A stretch of 64,000 bases of DNA from Actinomycetes bacterium (GCA_029782355.1 JAKOUY010000011.1:1-64000), one strand, 5' to 3'; positions 32,251-41,160 are shown, counted from the stretch's first letter. Program-made: numbers and translations. The notes: generated by a model from the letters alone, not told the origin.

Positions 32251-32640
32251 CGCCCATGGGTCCGCTGGCGTGCAAGTGTGCGATTTTCCGCGCCCATGGG
32301 GCTGGTGGGGGTCAGGTGGTGGGGTGCGGGCTGCTCGGGCCGTCAGTGAGGTCACTTCGCGCCCATGGGGGCACTGGGTTGCAAGTGTGCGAGGTTCCGC
32401 GCCCATGGGGCTGGTGGGGGTCAGGTGGTGGGGTGAGGCCCGCTCGGGCCGTCGGTGAGGTCACTGCGCGCCCATGGGGGCGCTCACTTGCAGGTGTGCG
32501 AGCTTCTGCGCCCATGGGGCTGGTGGGGTCAGGTGGTGGGGTGCGGGCTGCTCGGGCCGTCGGTGAGGTCACTTCGCGCCCATGGGGGCCCCGGCTTGCA
32601 AGTGTGCGAGTTTCCGCGCCCATGGGGCTGGGAGGGGTCA
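32251..32640. repeat. Tandem array of a 109-bp intergenic repeat (about 3.6 copies)
   Basis: Copies start at 32251, 32360, 32469 and 32577 (periods 109, 109 and 108). Every unit has two CGCCCATGGG boxes, 40 bp apart, the phrase TTGCAAGTGTGCGA between them, then a G-rich part (runs GGGG, GGGGG, GGGG, GGG) and CTCGGGCCGTCGGTGAGGTCAC. Copies differ at scattered positions (about 5-15 differences each). The period is not a multiple of three and reading frames through it change, so it is not coding. It fills the gap between the methyltransferase and the TetR-SnoaL gene. Confidence 0.88.
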
Positions 32641-32658
32641 GGCGGGCGGGGAGAGGGG

Positions 32659-33693
32659 TCAGCCGCGGTCGAGGATCTCGACGCGGCGGTCGGCCAGGCG
32701 CCAGACGCCGCCGGAGCGGATGAACTGGTCGTGGTTGACGGCCACGGTCTCGACGATCTTGCCGGACAGGCGCTTGGAGGTCTCGCGCACCGTGCCCCGG
32801 CCGATGCCGGTGCCGGCGTGCTCGTCGACCTCGAACACGTACTGGGGGGCCGTGGGCGAGATCCAGGCGTGGTCCTTCAACAGCTTGGTCAACCCGGCGG
32901 CGATGGCTGCCCGGCCCTCGTGGCGACCGCGCCCGCTGTCCCACACGCCATCGTCGACGAAGCACCCGGCGAAGGCCTGGGCATCGCGGCGGAGCACGGC
33001 GTCGTTCGCCGTGGCCACGACCCGCCGCAGCGCGGCCTCGATGGCCGGCGACGGCGGGCGAAGGCCTCCGGCGACCGGCCGGACGACGCCGGCGAAGGCC
33101 TCTACCGGCACGCCGACCTCCGAGGCGGCGAGTCGGCGGACGCTGGCGATGACGTCCTCGCGGGTCAGCACGTGATCGTGGGCGGCGAACTGCACGGCGA
33201 GCCCGTCGATCAGCGCGGTGAGCCGCAGCGCCGTCCCGGTGGGGTCCGGGCAGTCGAACTCCTCGGTGGCGACGCCGTACTCGAGGACCTTGGTGACCAG
33301 GCGCATCGACTGGTCGTCGAGCTCCTGGCTGATCGTGCGCATCAACGGGTTGCGCAGCGCTTCGCCCCAGGCATCGATCCACAGCATCCACTCCATGTCG
33401 CCGCTGCCCTCGGGCACGTTGTCGTGGATGATCCGGTCGAGTTGTTCGAGGGCAGTCGGCGCGGCGTCGATCTCGGCCTCCATCGCCGCCAGATCCTTGC
33501 GGGCGTAGTGGGCGAAGGCCTCGGCCAGCAGCTGTTCCTTGGAGTCGAAGTGGTAGTGGATCAAGCTGGTCGACACGTCGAGGCGCTTGGCGACGTCGCT
33601 GATGCGAGTGCCGGCGAACCCGCGCTCGATCACCACCTCGCAGGTGACCTCGAGGATCTCGGTGCGACGCTCGGCGACGCTCGGCTTTTTCAC
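32659..33693 (-). CDS. TetR-family regulator fused to a SnoaL-like domain
   Basis: A 344-residue protein. Residues 1-195 are a TetR regulator: RRTEILEVTCEVVIERGFAGTRISDVAKRLDVSTSLIHYHFDSKEQLLAEAF, then an all-helical ligand domain. Residues ~215-344 have the pattern of a SnoaL/NTF2-like fold (AVLRRDAQAFAGCFVDDGVWDSGRGRHEGRAAI, VNHDQFIRSGGVWRLADRRVEIL). TetR proteins usually stop near 200 residues, so the extra domain is unusual. It could sense a hydrophobic ligand. The GTG start has TAGCGT 7 nt upstream. It is followed upstream by an uncharacterised gene on the same strand, with 10 bp between. Confidence 0.87.
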   Translation of the reverse strand: MKKPSVAERRTEILEVTCEVVIERGFAGTRISDVAKRLDVSTSLIHYHFDSKEQLLAEAFAHYARKDLAAMEAEIDAAPTALEQLDRIIHDNVPEGSGDMEWMLWIDAWGEALRNPLMRTISQELDDQSMRLVTKVLEYGVATEEFDCPDPTGTALRLTALIDGLAVQFAAHDHVLTREDVIASVRRLAASEVGVPVEAFAGVVRPVAGGLRPPSPAIEAALRRVVATANDAVLRRDAQAFAGCFVDDGVWDSGRGRHEGRAAIAAGLTKLLKDHAWISPTAPQYVFEVDEHAGTGIGRGTVRETSKRLSGKIVETVAVNHDQFIRSGGVWRLADRRVEILDRG

Positions 33694-33700
33694 CGGAGCA

Positions 33701-33706
33701 ACGCTA
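33701..33706 (-). promoter_or_regulatory. -10 element TAGCGT, leaderless promoter of the TetR-SnoaL gene
   Basis: On the minus strand TAGCGT-N7-GTG; it overlaps the end of the upstream gene. Confidence 0.4.
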
Positions 33707-34810
33707 CCCCTGGTACGGATCGAGGATGCCGGTCAGCCCGGTGTAATGCGCGCCGACGGCGATCTGCTCGAGGATGCCGCGGCCCTGGCGGACCTCGCCG
33801 GAGGGGCCGCGGTACGTCGCGGCGCACGGCGCCTGGACGTGCAACGCCGTCCGGTCGCACGGGTTGGCCACCGGCAGATCGAGGCGTTCGCCAGCGGTGA
33901 CCTGCTCGCCGTTCCACGTCCCGTGGTTGAACCGCGGGTGGCCGTAGCCGATGCCGACCATGTGGAACGGCTGCTCCGGGTGCAGGGCCACCGTGTGGAC
34001 CGATCCGTCCCAGTCGATCAGGTCGTACTCGAAGCTCGCCGCCAGGCGGGTGCCCGGCGTCCAGGTGATCCGGTAGTCGATGGTCCGCATGGTGCGCGGC
34101 TGCTCGCCGTCGATGGCGAGCACGGCGGTCTCGTGCCAGCGGCGACCGTCGGCGAACTCGTTGACGTCGAAGTGGGTGGCAAGTCCCGGGAAGTTGACCG
34201 GCCCCCACAACCAGAAGAACTGCGGGACGGTGTGCGACGGCGCACCGCTCGGCGCCGGTTCGCCGACCGGGCGGATGCCCCACGAGCGATCCCGTGATCC
34301 CCAGATGCCCTCGCCGAGGTCGAGGCGCTCGCCGTCCATCTCGACCCAGCCGGTCCAATGCCCGAACTGGGTCAGCCGGGTGTAGTCGAACACCACCCGG
34401 GCGCCGGTGCGCTGGAAGAAGTGTGGCTCCTCGATGGGTGCCGACCGGGCGCAGAACTCGAGGTCGGCGCGCAACCCCTGTTCGGCTGCCTCGACCTGCA
34501 GGCGCAGGCGCTGCAGTGGCTCGACGATGGTCACGGTGACCGCTCCGACCGCGGTGGCCTGGCGTGGATCGCGCGGTGCCCGGCCCGACGAGTACACGCT
34601 GGTCTGGCGACCGCCGCGCATCACGCAGAACGCCGCATCGATCACCTGGCGGTTGGGATAGAGGCCCATGGCTGCGGCCAGGTAGTAGCTGCCGTCGGCC
34701 GGATAGCCGTTGAAGTAGTAGCGGTCGTAGTGGTTGAGGTCGGCGGTGGCCGTCTCGTTGATCGGCGCGGTTCCCGGATGCAGCGGGTAGTCGTCGAAGC
34801 TGGTGATCAT
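33704..34810 (-). CDS. Conserved hypothetical protein, lipocalin/CrtC-like beta-rich
   Basis: A 368-residue protein without signal peptide or membrane segment. It contains TATADLNHYDRYYFNGYPADGSYYLAAAMGLYPNRQ, VTVTIVEPLQRLRLQVEAAEQGLRADLEF, FGHWTGWVEMDGERL and WGSRDRSWGIRPVG. The alternating hydrophobic and aromatic pattern suggests a beta-rich fold, reminiscent of hydroxyneurosporene synthase (CrtC)-like or DUF7064/7065 proteins often found near steroid or lipid catabolism genes in actinobacteria. That resemblance is from memory, not from a search, and I give no function. TACGGT-N6-ATG is its leaderless promoter. It is probably transcribed into the TetR-SnoaL gene. Confidence 0.72.
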   Translation of the reverse strand: MITSFDDYPLHPGTAPINETATADLNHYDRYYFNGYPADGSYYLAAAMGLYPNRQVIDAAFCVMRGGRQTSVYSSGRAPRDPRQATAVGAVTVTIVEPLQRLRLQVEAAEQGLRADLEFCARSAPIEEPHFFQRTGARVVFDYTRLTQFGHWTGWVEMDGERLDLGEGIWGSRDRSWGIRPVGEPAPSGAPSHTVPQFFWLWGPVNFPGLATHFDVNEFADGRRWHETAVLAIDGEQPRTMRTIDYRITWTPGTRLAASFEYDLIDWDGSVHTVALHPEQPFHMVGIGYGHPRFNHGTWNGEQVTAGERLDLPVANPCDRTALHVQAPCAATYRGPSGEVRQGRGILEQIAVGAHYTGLTGILDPYQG

Positions 34811-34816
34811 GGGCGC

Positions 34817-34822
34817 ACCGTA
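34817..34822 (-). promoter_or_regulatory. -10 element TACGGT, leaderless promoter of the hypothetical gene
   Basis: On the minus strand TACGGT-N6-ATG, identical in hexamer and spacing to the histidine phosphatase promoter at 1982. Confidence 0.5.
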
Positions 34823-34857
34823 GGGGAGCGGCCTGGGTGGGGCCGAGCCGTGACTCG

Positions 34858-34863
34858 TAGGCT
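34858..34863 (+). promoter_or_regulatory. -10 element TAGGCT, leaderless promoter of ctaA
   Basis: TAGGCT-N7-GTG. Confidence 0.5.
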
Positions 34864-34870
34864 GGTTGCC

Positions 34871-35869
34871 GTGGCACGCACGGATGGCGACGGCAGCGCG
34901 CTGGCCCGCTTCCGCCGGGACGGGTTCTCGCCGAGCACGTTCCACCGGATCTGCGTGGCGGCGCTGGTGGCCGTGTCGGCCATCGTCGTCACCGGAGCCG
35001 CGGTGCGCCTCACCGGTTCCGGTCTGGGATGCGTCGATTGGCCGAACTGCAATGCCAGTCACCTCGTCGATGTCGGCTCCAAGCACGCCGCCATCGAGCA
35101 GCTCAACCGGCTGTTCACCTTCGTCGTCGGCCTGGCGGTGGTCCTCGCCGCGCTCGGTGCCTGGTTCCGCCGGCCGCGCCGGCGCGACCTGACGGTGCTC
35201 TCCATGTTGCTCGTGGCCGGGATCCCGGCCCAGGCGCTGGTCGGGGCACTGGTCATCTGGACCAACCTCAACCCGGCGTCGGTGCAGTTGCACATGGTGC
35301 TCAGCCTGGTCCTGGTGGGCATCGCCGTCGCCCTGGTGATCCGCTCACGCTGGCCGGACGATGCCGCCCGGGTGGCGGTGGTCGGCCCGACCACCCGCCG
35401 TTGGGTGCAGCTCCTCGCCGGGTGGACGGCGCTGGCGCTGCTGGCCGGAACGGTGGTCACCGGCACGGGCACCCACGCCGGCGACGCCACGGCCAAGCGC
35501 TTCTTCGGCAGCGCCACGCACGTCAGCGGCACCGCGCTGACATGGGTGACGCGCATCCACAGCGTCGTCGTCTGGATCACGCTGTTCGTCGCCCTCCGGC
35601 TGCTCCTGCGCCTCCGCCGCTTCGCCAGCGAGCGCCAGGCCCTTGATGCCCCGCTGTCGGCCTGGCTGTTGACCGCCGCCCTGCAGGGCATGGTGGGCTA
35701 CTGGCAGTACGCCACCGGGGTCCCGGCCGGCTTGGTCGCCGTGCACGTCCTCGGTGCCACCACCCTGGCCGGGCTCACCGTCTGGTTGGTGATGTCGACC
35801 ACACGGACCGCCCCGTCGGCGGCCCACCTCGTCTCGCAGGCCCTTAGCGAGGCGCGCGCCGCCCGCTGA
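34871..35869 (+). CDS. ctaA: Heme A synthase (COX15/CtaA family)
   Basis: A 332-residue integral membrane protein with about eight transmembrane helices that oxidises heme O to heme A for the aa3 cytochrome oxidase. The first helix runs into AAVRLTGSGLGCVDWPNC, the conserved loop with a cysteine pair (CVDWPNC) proposed to be redox active; heme-ligand histidines are in EQLNRLFTFVVG-preceding KHAAIEQLNR, VQLHMVLSLVLVG, THAGDATAKRFFG, IHSVVVWITLF and VHVLGATTLAGLTV. The GTG start has TAGGCT 7 nt upstream. Being alone in its unit, it may be expressed apart from the oxidase genes, which are not in this window. Confidence 0.92.
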   Translation: MARTDGDGSALARFRRDGFSPSTFHRICVAALVAVSAIVVTGAAVRLTGSGLGCVDWPNCNASHLVDVGSKHAAIEQLNRLFTFVVGLAVVLAALGAWFRRPRRRDLTVLSMLLVAGIPAQALVGALVIWTNLNPASVQLHMVLSLVLVGIAVALVIRSRWPDDAARVAVVGPTTRRWVQLLAGWTALALLAGTVVTGTGTHAGDATAKRFFGSATHVSGTALTWVTRIHSVVVWITLFVALRLLLRLRRFASERQALDAPLSAWLLTAALQGMVGYWQYATGVPAGLVAVHVLGATTLAGLTVWLVMSTTRTAPSAAHLVSQALSEARAAR

Positions 35870-35884
35870 GCACCGTGGTCCCGG

Positions 35885-36590
<706 letters not shown>

Positions 36591-36601
<11 letters not shown>

Positions 36602-37391
36602 CGCTGTCGACCCCCAGGTAGGCGGCGATGACCGCCGGGTTGGCGCGCACCTCGGTGGGGGTGCCCTCGGCGATCTTGCGGCCGAAGTCGAGCACCACGA
36701 TGCGGTCGGTGACCCCCATCACCAGGTTCATGTCGTGCTCGATGAGCAGGACGGTGTACCCCTGGTCCCGGATCTTGCGGATCAGCCCCATCAGCTCGAT
36801 CTTCTCGGCCGGGTTGAACCCGGCCGCCGGTTCGTCGAGGCACAGCAGCTTCGGGTTGGTGGCCAGTGCTCGGGCGATCTCCAGGCGGCGCTGGTAGCCG
36901 TACGGGAGGTTCTTGGCAGCGTCGTTGGCGCGGTCGGCGATGCCCATGAAGCGCAGCAGGTCCATCGCCCGCTGGCGGCCTTCGCGCTCCTCACGGCGGT
37001 GCACCGGGAGGTGCAGCATGGCGGCGACGACACCCGACTGGGAGTGCGCTTCGTAGCCGACGATGACGTTCTCGAGGGCGGTCATCTCCGGGAACAGGCG
37101 GATGTTCTGGAACGTGCGGGCGATGCCGAGCCGGGTGATCTTGTAGCGATCGATGCCGCGCAGGACCGTGCCGTCGAAGGTGACCTCGCCGGACGTCGCC
37201 TGGTACACGCCGGTCATGACGTTGAACATCGTGGTCTTGCCGGCGCCGTTGGGGCCGATCAGCCCGAGGATCTCGCCGGGACGGATGTCGAAGGTGACCT
37301 CGCTGAGGGCGGCGAGACCGCCGAAGCGCATGGTCACGCTCTGAACGGACAGCAGGGCGTCGTGGCCGGCGGGATCAGGCGAGGGCGCCAT
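36591..37391 (-). CDS. livG: Branched-chain amino acid ABC transporter ATP-binding protein LivG
   Basis: A 266-residue ABC ATPase. Walker [17 protein letters not shown], the LivG-type signature [15 protein letters not shown], Walker [20 protein letters not shown], then [24 protein letters not shown]. The ATG at 37391 is chosen over the adjacent GTG at 37397 because AGGGAGG precedes it by 5 nt. It overlaps livM by 17 nt. Confidence 0.96.
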
Positions 37392-38565
37392 GGGCACCTC
37401 CCTCCAGGTCGGGGTCGCCTTCCTTGACGTCCTCGAACGTCGGAGGGTCGGGGGGTTGGGTGCGGCCGTGAGCCCGGCGGGGGAGCAGACCCTGCGGGCG
37501 GAAGATCATCATGATCACCAAGGCGATCCCGAACCACATGTACCGGCTGGTGTTCAGGAAGCGGAAGCGCTCCGGCAGGTAGCTGACGACGATGCCGCCG
37601 ATGACCACGCCGGGCATGTTGCCGGGCCCGCCGAGGACGACGGCGGCGATGAACAGGATCGACAGGTTGATCTTGAATCCGTCGGGGTTGATGAACCCGG
37701 CCTTGCCGGCGTACAGCATGCCGGCCAGTCCGCCGACCGCGGCACCGATGGCAAAGGCCCACAGCTTGAAGCGGAAGGTGGGCACGCCCATCAGCTCGGC
37801 GGCGTCCTCGTCCTCGCGGATCGCCGTCCAGGCCCGCCCGACGCGGCTGTTCTCCAGCCGCTTCAGGAAGAAGTAGACGACGATGATCACGGTCAGGCCG
37901 AGGTAGAAGAAGCTGTTCTTGTTCAGGACGCCGAACTTGAACGGTCCGACGTTGGGCGGCGGCCCGATGCCCTGGATGCCGTTGATCGTCCCCAACCAGT
38001 CGAGCCGCTCGGCCAGCAGGCGGATGATCTCGCCGAAGCCCAGGGTGACGATGGCCAGGTAGTCGCCACGCAAGCGCAGCGTGGGCGCGCCGAGCAGGAC
38101 GCCGACGACCATCGAGACGACGATGCAGATCGGCAGGCACAGCAGCCACGGCAGGTTGGCGTGCCGCGAGGTCAGCACGCCGAGGGTGTAGGCGCCGACG
38201 GCGTAGAAGCCGACGTAGCCGAGATCGAGCAGGCCGGCCATGCCGACCACCACGTTGAGCCCCAGCGCGACGACGACATAGGGAACGACCGTGCCGCCGA
38301 GGACACCGGCGAGATCCGTCCCCGGGGTGTCGATCGGCCACGGCTTGGTCAGCGGCAGGGTGTAGAGGAACACGAGGAGCAGCCCGAGCAGGCTCCAGCG
38401 CACGACCGTCGGCAGGCGAGCCCAGGCGTCCGACCACCGCCGCATCGTGGCCGAGGCCGCGGCCATCCGCTGGCCGAAGACCTGCTTGGCGGCGGCGGTT
38501 GGCGGACCGGCGTGACTGGCGATCCGGTCCGGATCCTCGGTGGGCATGGGCGGCGCGCTGCTCAT
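37375..38565 (-). CDS. livM: Branched-chain amino acid ABC transporter permease LivM
   Basis: A 396-residue permease with a ~60-residue hydrophilic N-terminal extension and about nine membrane segments, including VVALGLNVVVGMAGLLDLGYVGFYAVGAYT, the loop RGDYLAIVTLGFGEIIRLLAERLDW and SRVGRAWTAIREDEDAAELMGV, the EAA-like coupling region. It ends with a Pro-rich tail. The start overlaps the livH stop by 4 nt. Confidence 0.95.
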   Translation of the reverse strand: MSSAPPMPTEDPDRIASHAGPPTAAAKQVFGQRMAAASATMRRWSDAWARLPTVVRWSLLGLLLVFLYTLPLTKPWPIDTPGTDLAGVLGGTVVPYVVVALGLNVVVGMAGLLDLGYVGFYAVGAYTLGVLTSRHANLPWLLCLPICIVVSMVVGVLLGAPTLRLRGDYLAIVTLGFGEIIRLLAERLDWLGTINGIQGIGPPPNVGPFKFGVLNKNSFFYLGLTVIIVVYFFLKRLENSRVGRAWTAIREDEDAAELMGVPTFRFKLWAFAIGAAVGGLAGMLYAGKAGFINPDGFKINLSILFIAAVVLGGPGNMPGVVIGGIVVSYLPERFRFLNTSRYMWFGIALVIMMIFRPQGLLPRRAHGRTQPPDPPTFEDVKEGDPDLEGGAHGALA

Positions 38566-39539
38566 GCCTTGCTCCTGCCGAGCGCCTCGCCGAGCAGGCC
38601 GGTGGGCCGGAACATCAGCACCAGCACCAGCACGGAGAAGGCGACGACCGAGCCCATCTTCTGGTTCGACTGGAAGATCGCCGTCCCCCAGTTCTCGATG
38701 ATCCCGAGGACGATGCCGCCGAGCAGTGCGCCCTTGATGTTGCCGATGCCGCCGAGCACCGCAGCGGTGAACGCCTTGACACCCAGCTCGAACCCGAGGG
38801 TGTTGCGCGCCGTGCCGTTGTAGATCTCGTACAGGAAGGCTGCGCCGCCGGCCATCAGCCCGCCGACCAGGAAGGTGATCAGGATCACCCGGTCGACGTT
38901 GACGCCCATCAGCCGGGCGGTCTCCATGTCCTGGGCGACGGCGCGGATGCCGCGTCCGATGCGCGTCCGGTTGACGAACAGGACGAGCACGGTCATCATC
39001 AGGAGCGCACCGACGACGACGATGATGTAGTCGTTGCGCACATCGGCGGAGAAGATCGAGAACACCTTGCGCTTCTGCAGGACGCGCTGGATGCCGTACT
39101 CCTGGCGGCCGCGCGGTCCGAACTCGCCGACTGCCTCGGACATCGCGAAGCTGGCGCCGATGGCCGAGATCAGGAACACCAAGCGCGGGGCATGCCGCTT
39201 GCGAAGTGGCCGGTAGGCGATCCGCTCGAGGCCCATGGCGACCGTGCCGCCCACCACCATCGACACGAGCATCATGAAGCCCAGCGTGCCGACGAGCGCC
39301 AAGCCGGTCTTGTACGGATCGTCGCCGTTGCCCAGCCGGTACGGGACCCCGAGGATCTGCAGCGCCCAGAACGAGCCGAACGCCGACAGCATGAACACCT
39401 CGGAGTTGGCGAAGTTGATCAGCCGGAGCACGCCGTAGACCAACGTGTAGCCGAGGGCGATCAGGGCATAGATCGATCCGAGGACCAACCCGTTGATCGT
39501 CGACGGCCAGAACTGCTCGATGAAGTTGGAGAAGGTCAA
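38562..39539 (-). CDS. livH: Branched-chain amino acid ABC transporter permease LivH
   Basis: A 325-residue permease with eight to nine membrane segments, e.g. NGLVLGSIYALIALGYTLVYGVLRLINFA at the N-terminus, and the coupling region GRGIRAVAQDMETARLMGVNVDR. The only usable start near the conserved N-terminus is TTG at 39539, preceded by a GGGGGG run as possible ribosome-binding sequence; I see no ATG or GTG that fits. The gene follows livK after a strong hairpin (39583-39616), so its level may be lower than that of the binding protein. Confidence 0.93.
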   Translation of the reverse strand: MTFSNFIEQFWPSTINGLVLGSIYALIALGYTLVYGVLRLINFANSEVFMLSAFGSFWALQILGVPYRLGNGDDPYKTGLALVGTLGFMMLVSMVVGGTVAMGLERIAYRPLRKRHAPRLVFLISAIGASFAMSEAVGEFGPRGRQEYGIQRVLQKRKVFSIFSADVRNDYIIVVVGALLMMTVLVLFVNRTRIGRGIRAVAQDMETARLMGVNVDRVILITFLVGGLMAGGAAFLYEIYNGTARNTLGFELGVKAFTAAVLGGIGNIKGALLGGIVLGIIENWGTAIFQSNQKMGSVVAFSVLVLVLMFRPTGLLGEALGRSKA

Positions 39540-39582
39540 CGCGCCCCCCGGTGCGTGCGAGTGATCGGCCCTACCCTACGCA

Positions 39583-39616
39583 AACGGGGGTCGTGGCCGA
39601 AGCCACGACCCCCGTT
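39583..39616 (-). terminator. 15-bp perfect hairpin with UUCG loop between livK and livH
   Basis: In the direction of liv transcription the stem GGGGGTCGTGGC/GCCACGACCCCC (15 bp with the flanking AAC/GTT) closes on TTCG between C and G, the extra-stable UUCG tetraloop, and is followed by TTTGCG. It would reduce transcription into livHMGF or protect the livK mRNA 3' end. A TAGGGT downstream (minus strand, about 39578) may be a second promoter. Confidence 0.68.
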
Positions 39617-39640
39617 CAGGTCACGTGCGGAGCTGAACGA

Positions 39641-41020
39641 TCAGCCGGGGATCAGACCCTGGCCGGCCAGCTTGCCGTCCTTGACGATGGTGTAGTACAC
39701 CGCGTTGCCCGACGGCTCGCCCGTCGAGTCGAACTTGATCTGCTTGGTGATGCCCGGCTGGTCGTAGCTGGCCACGAAGGCCGCCATGTCGGCGCGGGTC
39801 ACCTTGCCGGCGGCGATCCCGGCCAGGAAGACGCGGGCGCAGTCGTAGGCCTCGGGCGAGTACAGCGCCGGGTCGGCGTTGAACTTGGCCTTGAAGGCCG
39901 CCTGGAACGCCGGGTTGACGTCGCCGGGAGCGCCGGTGGCCGTCAGGTAGGAGCCCTCGGTGGCCGAGCCGCCGTTCTTGATGAACCCGTTGTCCAGCGA
40001 GCCGTCACCGGACACGAACGTGGCCTTCAGCCCTGCGTCACGGATCTGCTTGACCAGCTTGGCAGCCTCGGCGTAGTACCCGCCGTAGAAGATCGTGTCG
40101 ACGTTCTTGTCCTTCATCGCCGTGATGGCTGCCGAGTAGTCGCCGGCCTTCGGGTCGATGGTGGCGTTGGCGACGTCCATGGCGGCCAGGCCGGAGCGGA
40201 CCGAATCGGCCAAGCCCTTGCCGTACTCGCTGGCATCGTCGATCACGCCCACGGCCTTGCCCTTGATCACGTTGGTGATCAGGCTGACCACGCCAGGAGC
40301 CTGCTTGTCGTCGTTGGCCAGGATGCGGTGGAACATCTTCCAGCCGTTGGTCGACAGCTTGGCGTTGGTGGCGCCAGGGGTGATCATCGGCAGGCCGGCG
40401 GCCTCGAACTTCGGCATGGTGGCCTTGGTCTCGCCGGAGAAGCCCGGCCCGATCAGACCAATGACCTTGGCGTCACCGACGATGGCGTCGGCCAGCGGCG
40501 AGGCCTGGTCGGCCGCACCCTGCGAGTCGTGCTTCGAGTCGAAGGTCACCTGGCAGTCCGGGTTGGCCTTGTTGAACTCGTCGAAGGCGATCTGGGCGCC
40601 GTTGATCATGTTCGTGCCGAGGGCGCCGTTGTCGCCCGACAGCGCGCCGAGGAAGGCGATCTTGATCCCGGCATCGCACTTGACACCGGTCGGGATCGGG
40701 GCGATGGCTGCCGCCGAGCCGCTTCCGCCCGCGGCGGTGCCGCTGGAGGCCGTGGTCCCGGCCGAGCTGGAACCCGCCGAGGTTCCGGCCGACGCCGTGG
40801 TGCCAGCGGAGGCGGTGGTGCCAGCGGAGGCGGTGGTCCCGGCCGAGGCCGTCGTGCCGGCCGAGGCGGTGGTCCCGGAGGACGCCGTGGTCCCTGCCGA
40901 GGCCGTGGTGACCGCGGTGGTGGTCTTGGTGTCCTTCTTCTTGTCGTCTCCGCACGCACCGGCCACGACGGCCAGGCTCAGGAGCAGCGCGCCAGCCTGG
41001 CGCACTCGGGTGGTCTGCAT
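39641..41020 (-). CDS. livK: Branched-chain amino acid ABC transporter substrate-binding protein (LivK-type)
   Basis: A 459-residue secreted lipoprotein. The signal VRQAGALLLSLAVVAGACGDD has a near-canonical lipobox. Residues ~25-105 are a Thr/Ala/Ser/Gly linker built of a (S/A)GTTAS repeat. The periplasmic-binding-protein domain starts IKIAFLGALSGDNGALGTNM and contains KVIGLIGPGFSGETKATMP, GLPMITPGATNAKLS, VDTIFYGGYYAEAAKLVKQIRDAGLKATFVSGDG and ALYSPEAYDCARVF. ATG 41020 is used because GGGGGAG precedes it and it gives a proper signal peptide. It leads the liv operon. The exact ligand is not provable from sequence. Confidence 0.93.
   Translation of the reverse strand: MQTTRVRQAGALLLSLAVVAGACGDDKKKDTKTTTAVTTASAGTTASSGTTASAGTTASAGTTASAGTTASAGTTASAGTSAGSSSAGTTASSGTAAGGSGSAAAIAPIPTGVKCDAGIKIAFLGALSGDNGALGTNMINGAQIAFDEFNKANPDCQVTFDSKHDSQGAADQASPLADAIVGDAKVIGLIGPGFSGETKATMPKFEAAGLPMITPGATNAKLSTNGWKMFHRILANDDKQAPGVVSLITNVIKGKAVGVIDDASEYGKGLADSVRSGLAAMDVANATIDPKAGDYSAAITAMKDKNVDTIFYGGYYAEAAKLVKQIRDAGLKATFVSGDGSLDNGFIKNGGSATEGSYLTATGAPGDVNPAFQAAFKAKFNADPALYSPEAYDCARVFLAGIAAGKVTRADMAAFVASYDQPGITKQIKFDSTGEPSGNAVYYTIVKDGKLAGQGLIPG
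40745..40915. repeat. 18-bp in-frame repeat encoding the Thr/Ala linker of LivK
   Basis: Six to seven imperfect 18-bp units (for example GGTGGTGCCAGCGGAGGC) encode successive six-residue GTTASA blocks. It is a protein-coding minisatellite likely to vary in length between strains. Confidence 0.7.
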
Positions 41021-41138
41021 CTGGGTGTCTCCCCCTCGGTCGTCCGGCACAACGGCGTGCACGGGTGATGTCGGAAGCCCACAGTATGTCACCACGGCCT
41101 CACCGATGCGCGACGCCTCGCCGGTCTGATCCGCCGTC

Positions 41139-41160
41139 GAATACTCGGTTGCGAATATTC
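41139..41160. promoter_or_regulatory. 22-bp palindrome, candidate PadR operator
   Basis: GAATACTCG-GTTG-CGAATATTC: 9-bp arms with one mismatch. It covers the -35 TTGCGA (41149-41154) of the padR promoter. Confidence 0.65.

Noticed and set aside
32251-32640. CRISPR array
   Set aside because: The period is 109 bp and the whole unit is conserved rather than repeat-plus-unique-spacer; no cas genes are near.
32256-32723. Open frames across the 109-bp repeat as a Gly/Val-rich protein
   Set aside because: The period is not a multiple of three, so frames change from unit to unit; the codon pattern is not that of the flanking genes.
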